The notes under the pieces are model-generated. The model was not told the origin of the DNA. It searched no databases and saw nothing but the letters and a program-made list of their open reading frames with translations. The position numbers were made by a program, and so were the translations under genes. DNA of 11,304 nucleotides, from NCBI GenBank assembly GCA_037445875.1, contig JBBIJR010000099.1, positions 1 through 11,304 of the forward strand, written 5' to 3'. Shown piece after piece: positions 1-8,000 of this stretch. How positions within the stretch are numbered: the stretch's first letter is position 1; each line of letters opens with the position of its first letter. The DNA is from JBBIJR01 sp037445875. GTDB lineage: Bacteria > CLD3 > SB21.

Positions 1-3000
1 TCATTCTATTCCGTTCGCTTCTGGCTTGCACCGGGGTCGCTTCAAGACTCGATGATTTCCATCCGGCTATCTGAACCTCAGCTGGTGACCAGTGAATGGA
101 ATTTTCCGCGAGAGAACCCGACCGGTGTCATCATCGACACCACCGTCCCCGGCGTTGACACGACGAATCTTCACAAGATCGTAGAGATCTCGAACATCAA
201 CACCGAGGAATCGCCCGACTACACACTGCCCCCCGGTGTGAAACGAGAGTACATCTCGGGCCAATCGGGGAGCCAGCGTCGGCGAGCCCGCGAGCAATCG
301 CTGATGCTTCGTTTAAACGAACTCAGAGCCGGGGCAACGGCCTTGATTGTGAAGAATCTGATCTCTTCCGACTTCCGCAATTACGGTCGACTGAAGATGT
401 TTATCCACGGGGACCCATCGATCAACGGCCAGCTTCGCCTGCCTACCGGTGATGAACAGACGAACTACAGCCCGGTCCGTGTCTTCCTGCGTTTCGGAAG
501 CAATCGGTACAACTATTACGAGATCGAACAGCCGTTGTTCGTTGACTGGACGACCGAGCGTAACTCTATCGATATCGACTTCACGGAACTCACGTCGAAG
601 AAGTTCGACTCCACCGTGCCTCTCGATTCGGCGACGAACAGCCGGACGTTTGATATCGGCGGGGGGAAGCTTCTTCGTATCCGAGGCAGTCCGTCCCTGG
701 CCAACATCACCCAGATCTATCTGGGTGCCGTCAACGTCGACGAAACGTACGACTACTCGGGGGATATCTGGTTCAACGAATTGCGCGTGACGGACGCCAA
801 CGACGAATCCGGATATGCGGCGAAAGCGTTTCTTTCGTTTAACATGGCGGATTTCGCCAGTTTTTCCACGTCGGTGGACTACCGGACGTCGGAGTTCCGG
901 ACCATCGACCAACGATTCGATGCAAATTCAGGGGACAACCGCGGCTTCAATTTTGGGGGCAGTCTGTCGCTGCAGAAGTTCTACGTAGAACGATGGGGAC
1001 TGAGTCTGCCGCTGAGTTTCAACTACAGTCACCGGGTGACCGACCCGAAGTATTTGCCCAACAACGACATTCTCGTGAGCACGGCCAGGCAGCAGAACCG
1101 GCTCAACCTGATCGCGTTGCGCGACCGCTTTGGGACCATCCTGGACAGTCTGGCGCTTGTCCGGCAGACCACCCCCGAGGACACGACGTACCTTCGTCTG
1201 CTGGCAGCGGATAGCACGCGGACGGACAGTTTGATCGGCTCAGCCGAGAATTTCACCAAGACGGTCCAAACCGTAAGTACCAGCCGCGGTTTCGGTCTCA
1301 ACTTCTCAAAAACCAAGAGCGAACAGAACTTCTGGTTGTGGCGATATACGATCGATAATCTCTCCTCCAACTTCAGTTATTCGGTGAGCGATCAACGAAG
1401 CGCCCAGTACGCCCGCAACCGCTCCACGACCTGGACCAGTTCCTCGTCCTACACGCTGGGCTTCAAGAAGCGCAGGTGGCAGCCGTTCGCGTGGATGCCG
1501 TTCGGAAACGCGCCCATCGTGGGTCCGCTCTTCCGCAACATCAACGAAACGGACCTCCATTACACGCTGATCACAAGTGTCTCGACCGACTTCTCCCTCA
1601 GTTCCACAAAGAGCGAGGTGATCGAGCGTGACGCGTCGGGCAATCCATTCCGGCGTCCAACGATCACTTCGCTGACATCGAGCCGGGGATACGGAATGGC
1701 ACTGAGTCCCTTTCAGGCCCTTACGTCGAACATAAGCGTCAGATACAATTCCGACCTCCGAGGCCTTTCGGCGACGGAGATTCTCAAGGGGGTCTTTTCG
1801 GGACTGAACCCGCTGGACGGTTTCGATGATTTCAAGTTCCAGACGCCGGTGGACACAGTCCGGCGCCGCGGTATCGAGGACTCGCTGTATTACGTGTTCA
1901 ACCGGGACTATTCCGTCGTCAATACGTTCACACTCGCTTACGCTCCTCAGACGCTGACGTTTCTCACTCACACCGCCAACTATTCGGCCACGCACAGTTC
2001 TTCCCGCCAACGGCCGCCCCAGACGATCTTCTTTCAGTCCTCCCTTCTGACAAGGCGGGTCCAGGCCGACGTGGGTTTCAAGTTCCGCGAGTTTGTCGGA
2101 TCTGTTCTCGGTTCGGCGGGAGGCAAGTCGACGGTCGGGCGAACCCGGCCTCCGACCGGGGGCCGCACTCGACGGAAGGGCGATCAACAAACCGACGAGG
2201 GCAAGAAGACCGAGTCTGCCGAGCCCGATACCGCCAAAGCGGGCGGGCTGCAGAGGGCCCGGGATGTACTGAAGGGAGCGGGTAACTTCGCGCAGAAGAT
2301 GATCAACTCGATCAACGATACGCGGTTTAACATCACATTTGAGAATAACATCCAGATGGGAGGGCTGTCCGACGTGCCGGGCGGAGCGTACAAGTGGTTC
2401 GGTTACACTACCACGCCGCAGGGCGGTTTTTTCAACCACCTGTTCACCTTCGATCTGGACACCGTGCAGCAGTTCAGCCGGACCGGGTTGGATACGAATC
2501 GACTTTTTCAGTACCTTCCGGCGAAGTCGATCACGTACGGTTTCGTATACGGACTGAATTTCCAGGTCGTAACCATCGATCTTCGCTTTGACCGCTCCGA
2601 ACGGCGCGCCCGGTCTGTGGACGGAAGCGAAACCCGAACCATAAGCCGCTCGGCTCTTTTCCCGTGGCTGGCTTCGTCTCCGGTCCCGATTTTCTATGAT
2701 GTCACCGTTCGTTTTTCCAACCTTGCACGCTGGCCAGTCCTGAGTGTGGTTTTCAGTCTGGCCAACAATGTCGGGGCTTCGATCTCGTTTGCGGAAAAGG
2801 AAATCCAGTCCATCCGAGAGCCCATCAACGACGAGGATCTCGGCATACGCCGGTTCAGGAGCGGCGGCCGAGACTTCAAAGTCGAATCGATTACCCGCAA
2901 CAGGACGTTCCCCCAGATCAATGTGGACGTCATGTGGAAGGGCAATGTCAGCCATAATTTCACGTACACCCAAACCAGGGACATTACAGAAACGGTTTCG

Positions 3001-3369
3001 TCTATACAGACCAACAACACGATCAATGTCTCGTCAACACTCTCATTTAGCAAACGCGGTGGCTTGAGGCTTCCGCTCTGGTTTCTCAAGAAGAAACAGC
3101 TCGACAATGAGATACGCATCGCGGCGACTTTCAGTCTGACCAAACGTCTCGGCTATAATCGCAACAAACTGGGAACCGGTGAATTTCAACCCCGAGAAAA
3201 GATCAGCGATGATTCTTCCTGGTCCATACAACCCCGAATGGATTATTCGTTTACCAGCCGGCTCACCGGCGGCGTCTTCCTCAAGTACGGACAGACGAAG
3301 AGCTTTACCACCGGCAGAACGTCTACGTTTCTTGGCGGTTTAACGATAAATATATCTATTGGTACGTAA
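1..3369 (+). CDS. sprA: SprA/Sov-type T9SS outer-membrane translocon protein, C-terminal part (5' end outside window)
   Basis: The frame is open from base 1 to the TAA at 3367-3369 (1122 residues), so the ATG at 52 is internal and the gene begins upstream. SprA (Sov) is a giant outer-membrane beta-barrel of over 2000 residues that forms the type IX secretion channel and is needed for gliding in Bacteroidetes. Family-like text seen here includes FNELRVTD followed by the GYAAKAF and MADFASFSTSVDYRT stretch (about bases 770-890), the NELRAG and NYGRLKMFIHGD segment near 320-415, and a C-terminus of alternating beta-strands ending in GGLTINISIGT, typical of barrel closure. A low-complexity Lys/Arg/Gly/Thr-rich stretch at about 2110-2250 is probably a disordered loop; SprA proteins often have such insertions. 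No other T9SS gene is visible. The family is confident; function as a T9SS channel in this organism is inferred. Confidence 0.87.
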   Translation, partial: SFYSVRFWLAPGSLQDSMISIRLSEPQLVTSEWNFPRENPTGVIIDTTVPGVDTTNLHKIVEISNINTEESPDYTLPPGVKREYISGQSGSQRRRAREQSLMLRLNELRAGATALIVKNLISSDFRNYGRLKMFIHGDPSINGQLRLPTGDEQTNYSPVRVFLRFGSNRYNYYEIEQPLFVDWTTERNSIDIDFTELTSKKFDSTVPLDSATNSRTFDIGGGKLLRIRGSPSLANITQIYLGAVNVDETYDYSGDIWFNELRVTDANDESGYAAKAFLSFNMADFASFSTSVDYRTSEFRTIDQRFDANSGDNRGFNFGGSLSLQKFYVERWGLSLPLSFNYSHRVTDPKYLPNNDILVSTARQQNRLNLIALRDRFGTILDSLALVRQTTPEDTTYLRLLAADSTRTDSLIGSAENFTKTVQTVSTSRGFGLNFSKTKSEQNFWLWRYTIDNLSSNFSYSVSDQRSAQYARNRSTTWTSSSSYTLGFKKRRWQPFAWMPFGNAPIVGPLFRNINETDLHYTLITSVSTDFSLSSTKSEVIERDASGNPFRRPTITSLTSSRGYGMALSPFQALTSNISVRYNSDLRGLSATEILKGVFSGLNPLDGFDDFKFQTPVDTVRRRGIEDSLYYVFNRDYSVVNTFTLAYAPQTLTFLTHTANYSATHSSSRQRPPQTIFFQSSLLTRRVQADVGFKFREFVGSVLGSAGGKSTVGRTRPPTGGRTRRKGDQQTDEGKKTESAEPDTAKAGGLQRARDVLKGAGNFAQKMINSINDTRFNITFENNIQMGGLSDVPGGAYKWFGYTTTPQGGFFNHLFTFDLDTVQQFSRTGLDTNRLFQYLPAKSITYGFVYGLNFQVVTIDLRFDRSERRARSVDGSETRTISRSALFPWLASSPVPIFYDVTVRFSNLARWPVLSVVFSLANNVGASISFAEKEIQSIREPINDEDLGIRRFRSGGRDFKVESITRNRTFPQINVDVMWKGNVSHNFTYTQTRDITETVSSIQTNNTINVSSTLSFSKRGGLRLPLWFLKKKQLDNEIRIAATFSLTKRLGYNRNKLGTGEFQPREKISDDSSWSIQPRMDYSFTSRLTGGVFLKYGQTKSFTTGRTSTFLGGLTINISIGT

Positions 3370-3731
3370 TCATCGTGCCCTACCCACATGTTGTCAACAG
3401 TCAAGACGGGTCACAAGGTTTTATTAACAATGAGGTTTCCTGGGTGTGAAAATGTCGCGTGGTGGTTGTTGATAAGCGGTGTCGCATACTGACGACTGCA
3501 TGATCTTGAACGTGGAAGCCTCAATCGTTAACATCTTGCTCATAATCCTGTCGCTAAATAATCTGTGTAAAAACAACATTCCTTCTGTGTTGCTAACATT
3601 TCAACGGTCGAAGTACAACTACTACTACTACAAACATTCTATATCAGGAAGAAATCATCTTGCGGGTTTGCTGCCTTGCATTTTCATGTCAAAAGCATTA
3701 TCATTTTCAGATTGCTGACACGTCTGATCAC
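3370..3731. other. AT-richer intergenic region upstream of the radical SAM operon
   Basis: This stretch of about 360 bases is visibly richer in A and T than its flanks and holds no convincing gene. It contains a short (ACT)4 trinucleotide run at 3618-3629, one weak promoter candidate (listed separately), and an AGGAAG at 3646-3651 placed 8 nt before an in-frame TTG at 3660. No clear terminator hairpin with a T-run follows sprA. The region probably carries the 3' UTR of sprA and the promoter of the downstream operon. Confidence 0.6.
3590..3619 (+). promoter_or_regulatory. weak candidate sigma70-like promoter for the five-gene operon
   Basis: TTGCTA (3590-3595) and TACAAC (3614-3619) are separated by 18 nt. 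Each matches its consensus at four of six positions. Placement upstream of the operon is sensible, but the match is modest for an AT-rich region, and FCB bacteria may use a different promoter consensus. Confidence 0.22.
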
Positions 3732-4781
3732 GTGAACTATATCGTCAAAGAAGCTCTCTACATTTTAAAGCAACCGAGGAATGTTGGCCGCCTGCCAAAT
3801 GCCGCAAAGACCATACTTGCGTTCCTGTTCAGCAAGATGACCGGTCGAGCCTTCGTGTGGGGCTACCCTTTCATGCTCATGCTGGAGCCCACGAACGTTT
3901 GTAATCTGAGGTGTCCACTGTGCATTACCGGGAGCAAACTGATGACGCGGCCGAACGGCTTCATGTCCTTCGATCAATTCAAGGCGCTCATAGACGAAAT
4001 GGATCGCTACCTGGTACACCTGACGCTATGGAGCCAAGGGGAACCTTTCGTCAACGACGAATTCCTCGAAATGGTCCGGTATGCTGCATCCAAAGGGATC
4101 AAAACGATGACGAGCACAAACGGCCATTTTCTCACCGACCGCGCAGAACAGGTGGTACAGTCCGGGCTCGACACGCTGATCGTAGCCGTCGATGGAGCCT
4201 CACAGGAAACGTACGAGAGGTATCGGGTGAACGGTAAGTTTCAAAAAGTGTATTCAGGCATGACGGCCGTTCGTGATGCCAAGAAGCGGCTGAATTCCAC
4301 GCGCCCCAGCGTAGAACTCCAGTTCATCGTCATGAAACACAACGAGCACGAATTGGACTCGATCCGGACGCTGGCCCACGAGTGTGGAGCGGACGTGCTT
4401 TCGTTCAAGACCGCTCAGGTGTATACGAAAGAGCAAGCCGACGAATTCCTTCCAACCGTTGAGAAGTATCGGCGATACGCGCTGGGACCTAACGGTGAAT
4501 TGAAGACCAAGGAGCGTGAGGTCAACTTTTGCCGCTGGGTTTTGTTGTGTCCCGTCATCAACTGGGACGGCACGGTTTCTCCGTGCTGCTTTGATAAGAA
4601 CGCCGATTACGGATTGGGTAACGTCTTCACAAACGGAGGCCTGAAGAGCGTCTGGAGGGACCGGCCCTACCGGGAATTCCGCAGCAGGGTTTTTACCCGA
4701 AGGAAGAGCATTCCAATCTGCTCCAACTGCTCCGAAGGCCTGGAAGTCGAAGTGTTCGAAAAGGAATTCGTACAAGCTTGA
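3732..4781 (+). CDS. radical SAM protein with C-terminal SPASM-like Cys cluster
   Basis: This is a 349-residue radical SAM enzyme. The [4Fe-4S]/SAM motif CxxxCxxC is at C57, C61 and C64 (EPTNVCNLRCPLC), and a GEP motif (LWSQGEPF) follows about 40 residues later. The C-terminal region has further cysteines at C267, C273, C285, C286, C330 and C333 around NWDGTVSPCC, the pattern of a SPASM domain binding auxiliary Fe-S clusters. SPASM enzymes modify peptides, proteins or small molecules; the substrate is not deducible here. I chose the GTG at 3732 because the protein from there (MNYIVKEALYILKQPRN) looks like family N-termini and upstream codons are AT-rich at third positions. It lacks a clear ribosome site; the in-frame TTG at 3660 has AGGAAG 8 nt upstream and would add 24 residues. 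It is the first gene of the operon and ends 22 nt before the phosphatase gene. Confidence 0.88.
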   Translation: MNYIVKEALYILKQPRNVGRLPNAAKTILAFLFSKMTGRAFVWGYPFMLMLEPTNVCNLRCPLCITGSKLMTRPNGFMSFDQFKALIDEMDRYLVHLTLWSQGEPFVNDEFLEMVRYAASKGIKTMTSTNGHFLTDRAEQVVQSGLDTLIVAVDGASQETYERYRVNGKFQKVYSGMTAVRDAKKRLNSTRPSVELQFIVMKHNEHELDSIRTLAHECGADVLSFKTAQVYTKEQADEFLPTVEKYRRYALGPNGELKTKEREVNFCRWVLLCPVINWDGTVSPCCFDKNADYGLGNVFTNGGLKSVWRDRPYREFRSRVFTRRKSIPICSNCSEGLEVEVFEKEFVQA

Positions 4782-4793
4782 ACGCTAGCACCC

Positions 4794-4800
4794 AGGAAAG
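4794..4800 (+). promoter_or_regulatory. ribosome binding site for the phosphatase long form
   Basis: AGGAAAG lies just upstream of the ATG at 4804 (AGGA is 6 nt away). It supports translation from the long start that includes the basic tail. Confidence 0.5.
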
Positions 4801-4803
4801 GCC

Positions 4804-5766
4804 ATGAGGAAAACAAACAAGAAGCGGCCCGTCAGGACGAAGAAGCGTAGCAGACCATCCGCACGACGCGGAGGAACGTCAAAATCCCTCCGCCGTCGCA
4901 GGTCGGCGCGAAATGTAACGGCGCGGCTGGACGGGAAGAGAACCGGACGGCGTCGGCCCGGCACCTCCAGTCCCGCAAGGAAGAAACCGAGAAACACCTC
5001 GACACGGAAACGTCCGTCAGGGGTTGTTCGCGTAAAAAAGCACGCGGTCTCCGCCAGGCCGGAAGCCAAGTCTTCAACTGCCGGCGTTATAGCGAGCCGA
5101 GGGGCGTTGACCCTGACCGCCAGGCCAAGGACCTCGTCGAGACCGGCGGCGCGCACACCGGTGAAATCCACCCCACGATCGCCGCTCGAAAACCTCAACC
5201 GGCCCTTTAACCTCGTGGAAAGTTACATGGGAACCTATAGTTTCAGCGATCTCTATTCGGTCTTGTTTGTCTGTACGGGCAACATGTGCAGGAGCCCCAT
5301 GGCGGAGGGCCTGTTGAAAAAGAAAATCAACGACTCACTGACCCGGGACCTTGCGTCGAAGATGTGGATTCAATCATGCGGCATCTACGCTTACGACGGC
5401 AACAAACCGTCCGAGAACGCCGTCAAGGTCTGCTCGTCTCACGGCGTCGACATCTCCTCGATCCGGTCAAAACCGATTTCCCGCGTTCTGGTGGAACAGT
5501 CGGATATCATCCTGGCGCTGTCGATCGACCACCTGAATTTCATACTCGAGAACTACCCAAGCGCCAAAGGCAAAGCTTTTCTGCTCAAGGCGTTCCTGCA
5601 GGACCGTCCCGTGTCGATGTCGGACTCGATTCCCGACCCGATGGGTTTCTCCATGGAATTCTACGTAAAGACGTTCACCGAGATCGATCAGGCCATTGAG
5701 TCCGTCTTTGAGCAGATCGCCGCGCGGGCCCGCCAGAAGCTTGAACACCCGGCGGCAAATCCATGA
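4804..5766 (+). CDS. low-molecular-weight protein-tyrosine-phosphatase-family protein with a highly basic N-terminal tail
   Basis: The 320-residue protein has two parts. Residues 1-127 are low-complexity and protamine-like: by my count 43 Lys/Arg against only 2 acidic residues, the rest mostly Ser, Thr, Pro, Ala and Gly. Residues about 150-310 form a LMW phosphatase domain with the P-loop VCTGNMCRSP (nucleophile C157, C162, R163) and a C-terminal PDP with the likely general acid D278. These enzymes hydrolyse phosphoprotein esters through a phospho-cysteine intermediate. The residue before C162 is Met, whereas YwlE-type arginine phosphatases have Thr there, so Tyr-phosphatase activity is the better guess. 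LMW-PTPs are usually about 150 residues, so the tail is extra. An in-frame ATG at 5227 (M142) with GGAAAG before it could give a domain-only form. Its stop overlaps the next start in ATGA. The phosphatase domain is secure; in-vivo use of the tail is uncertain. Confidence 0.87.
   Translation: MRKTNKKRPVRTKKRSRPSARRGGTSKSLRRRRSARNVTARLDGKRTGRRRPGTSSPARKKPRNTSTRKRPSGVVRVKKHAVSARPEAKSSTAGVIASRGALTLTARPRTSSRPAARTPVKSTPRSPLENLNRPFNLVESYMGTYSFSDLYSVLFVCTGNMCRSPMAEGLLKKKINDSLTRDLASKMWIQSCGIYAYDGNKPSENAVKVCSSHGVDISSIRSKPISRVLVEQSDIILALSIDHLNFILENYPSAKGKAFLLKAFLQDRPVSMSDSIPDPMGFSMEFYVKTFTEIDQAIESVFEQIAARARQKLEHPAANP
5217..5222 (+). promoter_or_regulatory. possible internal ribosome binding site for a tail-less phosphatase
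   Basis: GGAAAG is 4 nt before the in-frame ATG at 5227, which sits just before the phosphatase domain and would give a 179-residue protein closer to family length. Spacing is a little short, so this is only a candidate. Confidence 0.3.
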
Positions 5767-6518
5767 TACCGCTTTGGCCGATGCTTTTCTGCGGTCTCAC
5801 GCTGGGGTTGGCCGCACAGAATCAAGGAGCGGGCCCGCTTCGTGTTCTGGACAACAGGGCCTTCGAGGTCGGAGAGAAACTGACCTTTTCGATCGGATGG
5901 GAATTCATCGATGCGGGCACAGCGGTCATGCACGTGGAGGAGCTCACGCGGATCGGGGACAGGGACGCCTATCACATTTCCGCCACAACGAACTCGAACG
6001 CTTTTTTCTCCACCCTCTACAAAGTGCGAGACCGTCTCGAAACGTATGTCGACGCCGAGGGACTGTATCCGCTGAAATACCGGAAGAAGACGCAGGAAGG
6101 AGGTGCGCGAAGGGATTTTGAGGTGGAATTCGACCACACGCTCGGCAAGGCACGTATTGCAGACGCCGATTCCGGCAACTCCGAAGTCGACGTGCCGGCG
6201 TTTGTTCAGGACATTATTTCGGCCTTCTACTTTCTTCGAAACCAACCCATGGTGATCGGACAGGACATCAGCGTTTCGGCGTTTGACAACGGAAAAGTGA
6301 GGGATGTTTCGGTGAAGGTCGTGAAGAAGGAAAAGGTCTCCGTGACGGCGGGAGAGTTCGACTGCATCCTCGTTCAGACTCCCGTCGGGCCTTTCTCCAA
6401 CCGATCCGTCCTCCATATCTGGCTGACCGACGATCACCGGCGGATTCCGGTGCTCATGAAAAGCCGCATTATTATAGGGTCCGTGCGGGCCGAGCTGGAA
6501 AAGATGGAAGGTGCCTAG
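5763..6518 (+). CDS. exported DUF3108 domain protein
   Basis: This is a 251-residue protein. Residues 1-18 form a hydrophobic segment ending in LAAQ, consistent with Sec export although the n-region lacks Lys/Arg; there is no proper lipobox at C10. The rest matches the DUF3108 pattern: FEVGEKLTFSIGWEFIDAGTA near residue 34, NAFFSTLYKVRDRLETYVD in the middle, YPLKYRKK after it, and a C-terminal HIWLTDDHRRIPVLMKSRI block. DUF3108 proteins are periplasmic or outer-membrane-facing beta-rich proteins of unknown biochemical role. The start overlaps the phosphatase stop (ATGA, 5763-5766) and the TAG shares its last base with the glgA GTG, so it is translationally coupled on both sides. In this operon it may serve the envelope, but that is inference. 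Confidence 0.85.
   Translation: MIPLWPMLFCGLTLGLAAQNQGAGPLRVLDNRAFEVGEKLTFSIGWEFIDAGTAVMHVEELTRIGDRDAYHISATTNSNAFFSTLYKVRDRLETYVDAEGLYPLKYRKKTQEGGARRDFEVEFDHTLGKARIADADSGNSEVDVPAFVQDIISAFYFLRNQPMVIGQDISVSAFDNGKVRDVSVKVVKKEKVSVTAGEFDCILVQTPVGPFSNRSVLHIWLTDDHRRIPVLMKSRIIIGSVRAELEKMEGA
6506..6511 (+). promoter_or_regulatory. ribosome binding site deciding the glgA GTG start
   Basis: GGAAGG lies 6 nt before the GTG at 6518, inside the 3' end of the DUF3108 gene. With the family-typical N-terminus beginning exactly there, it fixes the glgA start. Confidence 0.6.
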
Positions 6519-7990
6519 TGCGGATCGCGATAGCGGCGTCGGAGGCGTCTCCGTACGCGAAGACCGGCGGCCTGGGGGATGTCGTGGGCAGCTTGCCGAA
6601 GGCGCTGGCGAAGCTCGGGCATGAGGTAAAAGTTTTCATCCCCAAGTACTCCAGCATCGACGAGAGCCGGTACGAGCTTCACTACGAATCTTCGATCGGC
6701 GAAATGCCCGTACGGGTCGGTTCGCACGTCCGTTCCGTACATGTGCTGCGCTCGACGCCCGCACAGAACGGCTTCGATATCTACTTCCTCGATTGTCCCC
6801 ACTATTTTCACCGCCGGTACCTCTACACGATGGATCCCGACGAGCCCGAGCGGTTCGTGCTCTTCTCCAAGGCGGTGATCGAAGCCCTTCAGCGGATGCA
6901 GTGGGCCCCGGACGTCGTGCACTGCAACGACTGGCAGACCGGCCTCCTGCCGCTTTATCTGAAGGACAATTACAACTGGGACCGAATGTTCGATGCAACA
7001 GCCACCGTCATGTCGATCCACAATATTGCCTACCAGGGACGCTTCGACCGTCGGATTTCCGGACCGGCGGAGCTGAAGCCGGAGTACTTGTCGCCGGGAG
7101 GTCCTGTGGAGTTCTACGAGTCGGTAAGTTTCCTGAAGGCGGGTATTGTGTTTTCAGAGATCATCAATACTGTCAGCGATACGTACGCGCATGAAATCCT
7201 CTCCCCGGCATTCGGCCACGGGATGGAGCGTGTTCTGTGGAGCCGAAGGGACGACCTTTTCGGAGTGCTCAACGGGATCGACGACGAAGTGTGGAATCCC
7301 GAGACCGACCATCATATTCCCCACCCCTATTCAGCCGACACGTTGGAGGAAAAAGAGAAGAACAAGCAGTTCCTCCTCAACCACACAACGATCCGGTATC
7401 GCAAAGAAACGCCCGTCATTGGAATCGTGTCGCGGCTTGTTCCTCAAAAAGGCTTTGACCTGGTAGCGGATGCCATCGGCGAGCTCACGTCGCTCGACGC
7501 CCAGTGGGTCATTCTCGGGAGCGGCGAGGATCGGTATGAGAATCTGTTCCGTGGGATGGGCCAGTCGCTCCCGCACAAGGTGTGGTGTTACATAGGCTTC
7601 AGCAATGAACTGGCCCATCTGATCGAAGCCGGCGCGGACATGTTCCTGATGCCCTCGCGCTACGAACCGTGCGGACTGAACCAGATGTACAGTCTCCGGT
7701 ACGGGACCGTGCCGATCGTACGAAAGACGGGGGGACTGGCCGACACCGTGCAGGACTGGCACGAATTCAACGGCATGGGCAGGGAAATCGGCGACGGCTT
7801 TTCGTTCAACGATGCCACGGGATACGCCCTGCACACGACCGTACGGCGGGCCATCGAGACCTACCACGACAAGGCCATCTGGCGTAAGATACAACGAAAC
7901 GGGATGTTGCGCGACTATTCCTGGACGGCCTCCGCGAAGAAGTACGTCGACCTGTACAGGAAGGCAATCGACAAGAAGAGAAGGCGCTGA
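6518..7990 (+). CDS. glgA: glycogen synthase (ADP-glucose type, GT5 family)
   Basis: GlgA transfers glucose from ADP-glucose to the non-reducing end of an alpha-1,4-glucan in the cytoplasm (EC 2.4.1.21). The 490-residue length is normal. Visible hallmarks are the N-terminal nucleotide-sugar loop K15-TGGLGDV, the HCNDWQTGLLP and HNIAYQG motifs of the first Rossmann domain, VSRLVPQKGFDLV with R306 and K311, and SRYEPCGLNQMYSLRYG with catalytic-site E383, followed by the KTGGLADTV element. The start is GTG, sharing one base with the preceding TAG. lpxA begins 10 nt after the stop. No glgB, glgC or glgP gene is adjacent, so glycogen genes are not clustered here. The annotation is secure; specificity for ADP- over UDP-glucose is assumed from the bacterial family. 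Confidence 0.96.
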   Translation: MRIAIAASEASPYAKTGGLGDVVGSLPKALAKLGHEVKVFIPKYSSIDESRYELHYESSIGEMPVRVGSHVRSVHVLRSTPAQNGFDIYFLDCPHYFHRRYLYTMDPDEPERFVLFSKAVIEALQRMQWAPDVVHCNDWQTGLLPLYLKDNYNWDRMFDATATVMSIHNIAYQGRFDRRISGPAELKPEYLSPGGPVEFYESVSFLKAGIVFSEIINTVSDTYAHEILSPAFGHGMERVLWSRRDDLFGVLNGIDDEVWNPETDHHIPHPYSADTLEEKEKNKQFLLNHTTIRYRKETPVIGIVSRLVPQKGFDLVADAIGELTSLDAQWVILGSGEDRYENLFRGMGQSLPHKVWCYIGFSNELAHLIEAGADMFLMPSRYEPCGLNQMYSLRYGTVPIVRKTGGLADTVQDWHEFNGMGREIGDGFSFNDATGYALHTTVRRAIETYHDKAIWRKIQRNGMLRDYSWTASAKKYVDLYRKAIDKKRRR

Positions 7991-8000
7991 GCCTGTCCGC

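Noticed and set aside
1306..2973. 555-codon open frame on the minus strand
   Set aside because: It lies wholly antisense to sprA, its translation is Arg/Gly/Val-rich without any recognisable domain, and the plus-strand protein is clearly SprA-like.
3612..3631. CRISPR or tandem-repeat array
   Set aside because: There is only a short (ACT)4 run; no spaced repeats of CRISPR length occur in the window.
3479..3718. 79-codon frame in the AT-rich intergenic region
   Set aside because: There is no ribosome site, no recognisable domain, and codon use is unlike the neighbours; it overlaps the possible TTG start of the radical SAM gene.
3660..3731. TTG start for the radical SAM gene
   Set aside because: AGGAAG is well placed, but the added 24 residues are His/Cys-rich with A/T third positions, unlike the rest of the gene. 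It was kept as an alternative only.
4785..5198. Minus-strand frame opposite the basic tail (137 codons)
   Set aside because: It has no domain or ribosome site and is most simply a shadow; if the tail were shown not to be translated this would deserve another look.
4804..5766. Arsenate reductase or YwlE-type arginine phosphatase as the phosphatase function
   Set aside because: The P-loop and C-terminal PDP fit the LMW-PTP family, and Met rather than Thr precedes the second P-loop cysteine. The alternatives are not excluded but are less likely.
7812..8000. Upstream extension of the lpxA frame
   Set aside because: It overlaps glgA by about 180 bases and reads as low-complexity Arg/Thr/Pro; the LpxA fold starts right after the ATG at 8001.
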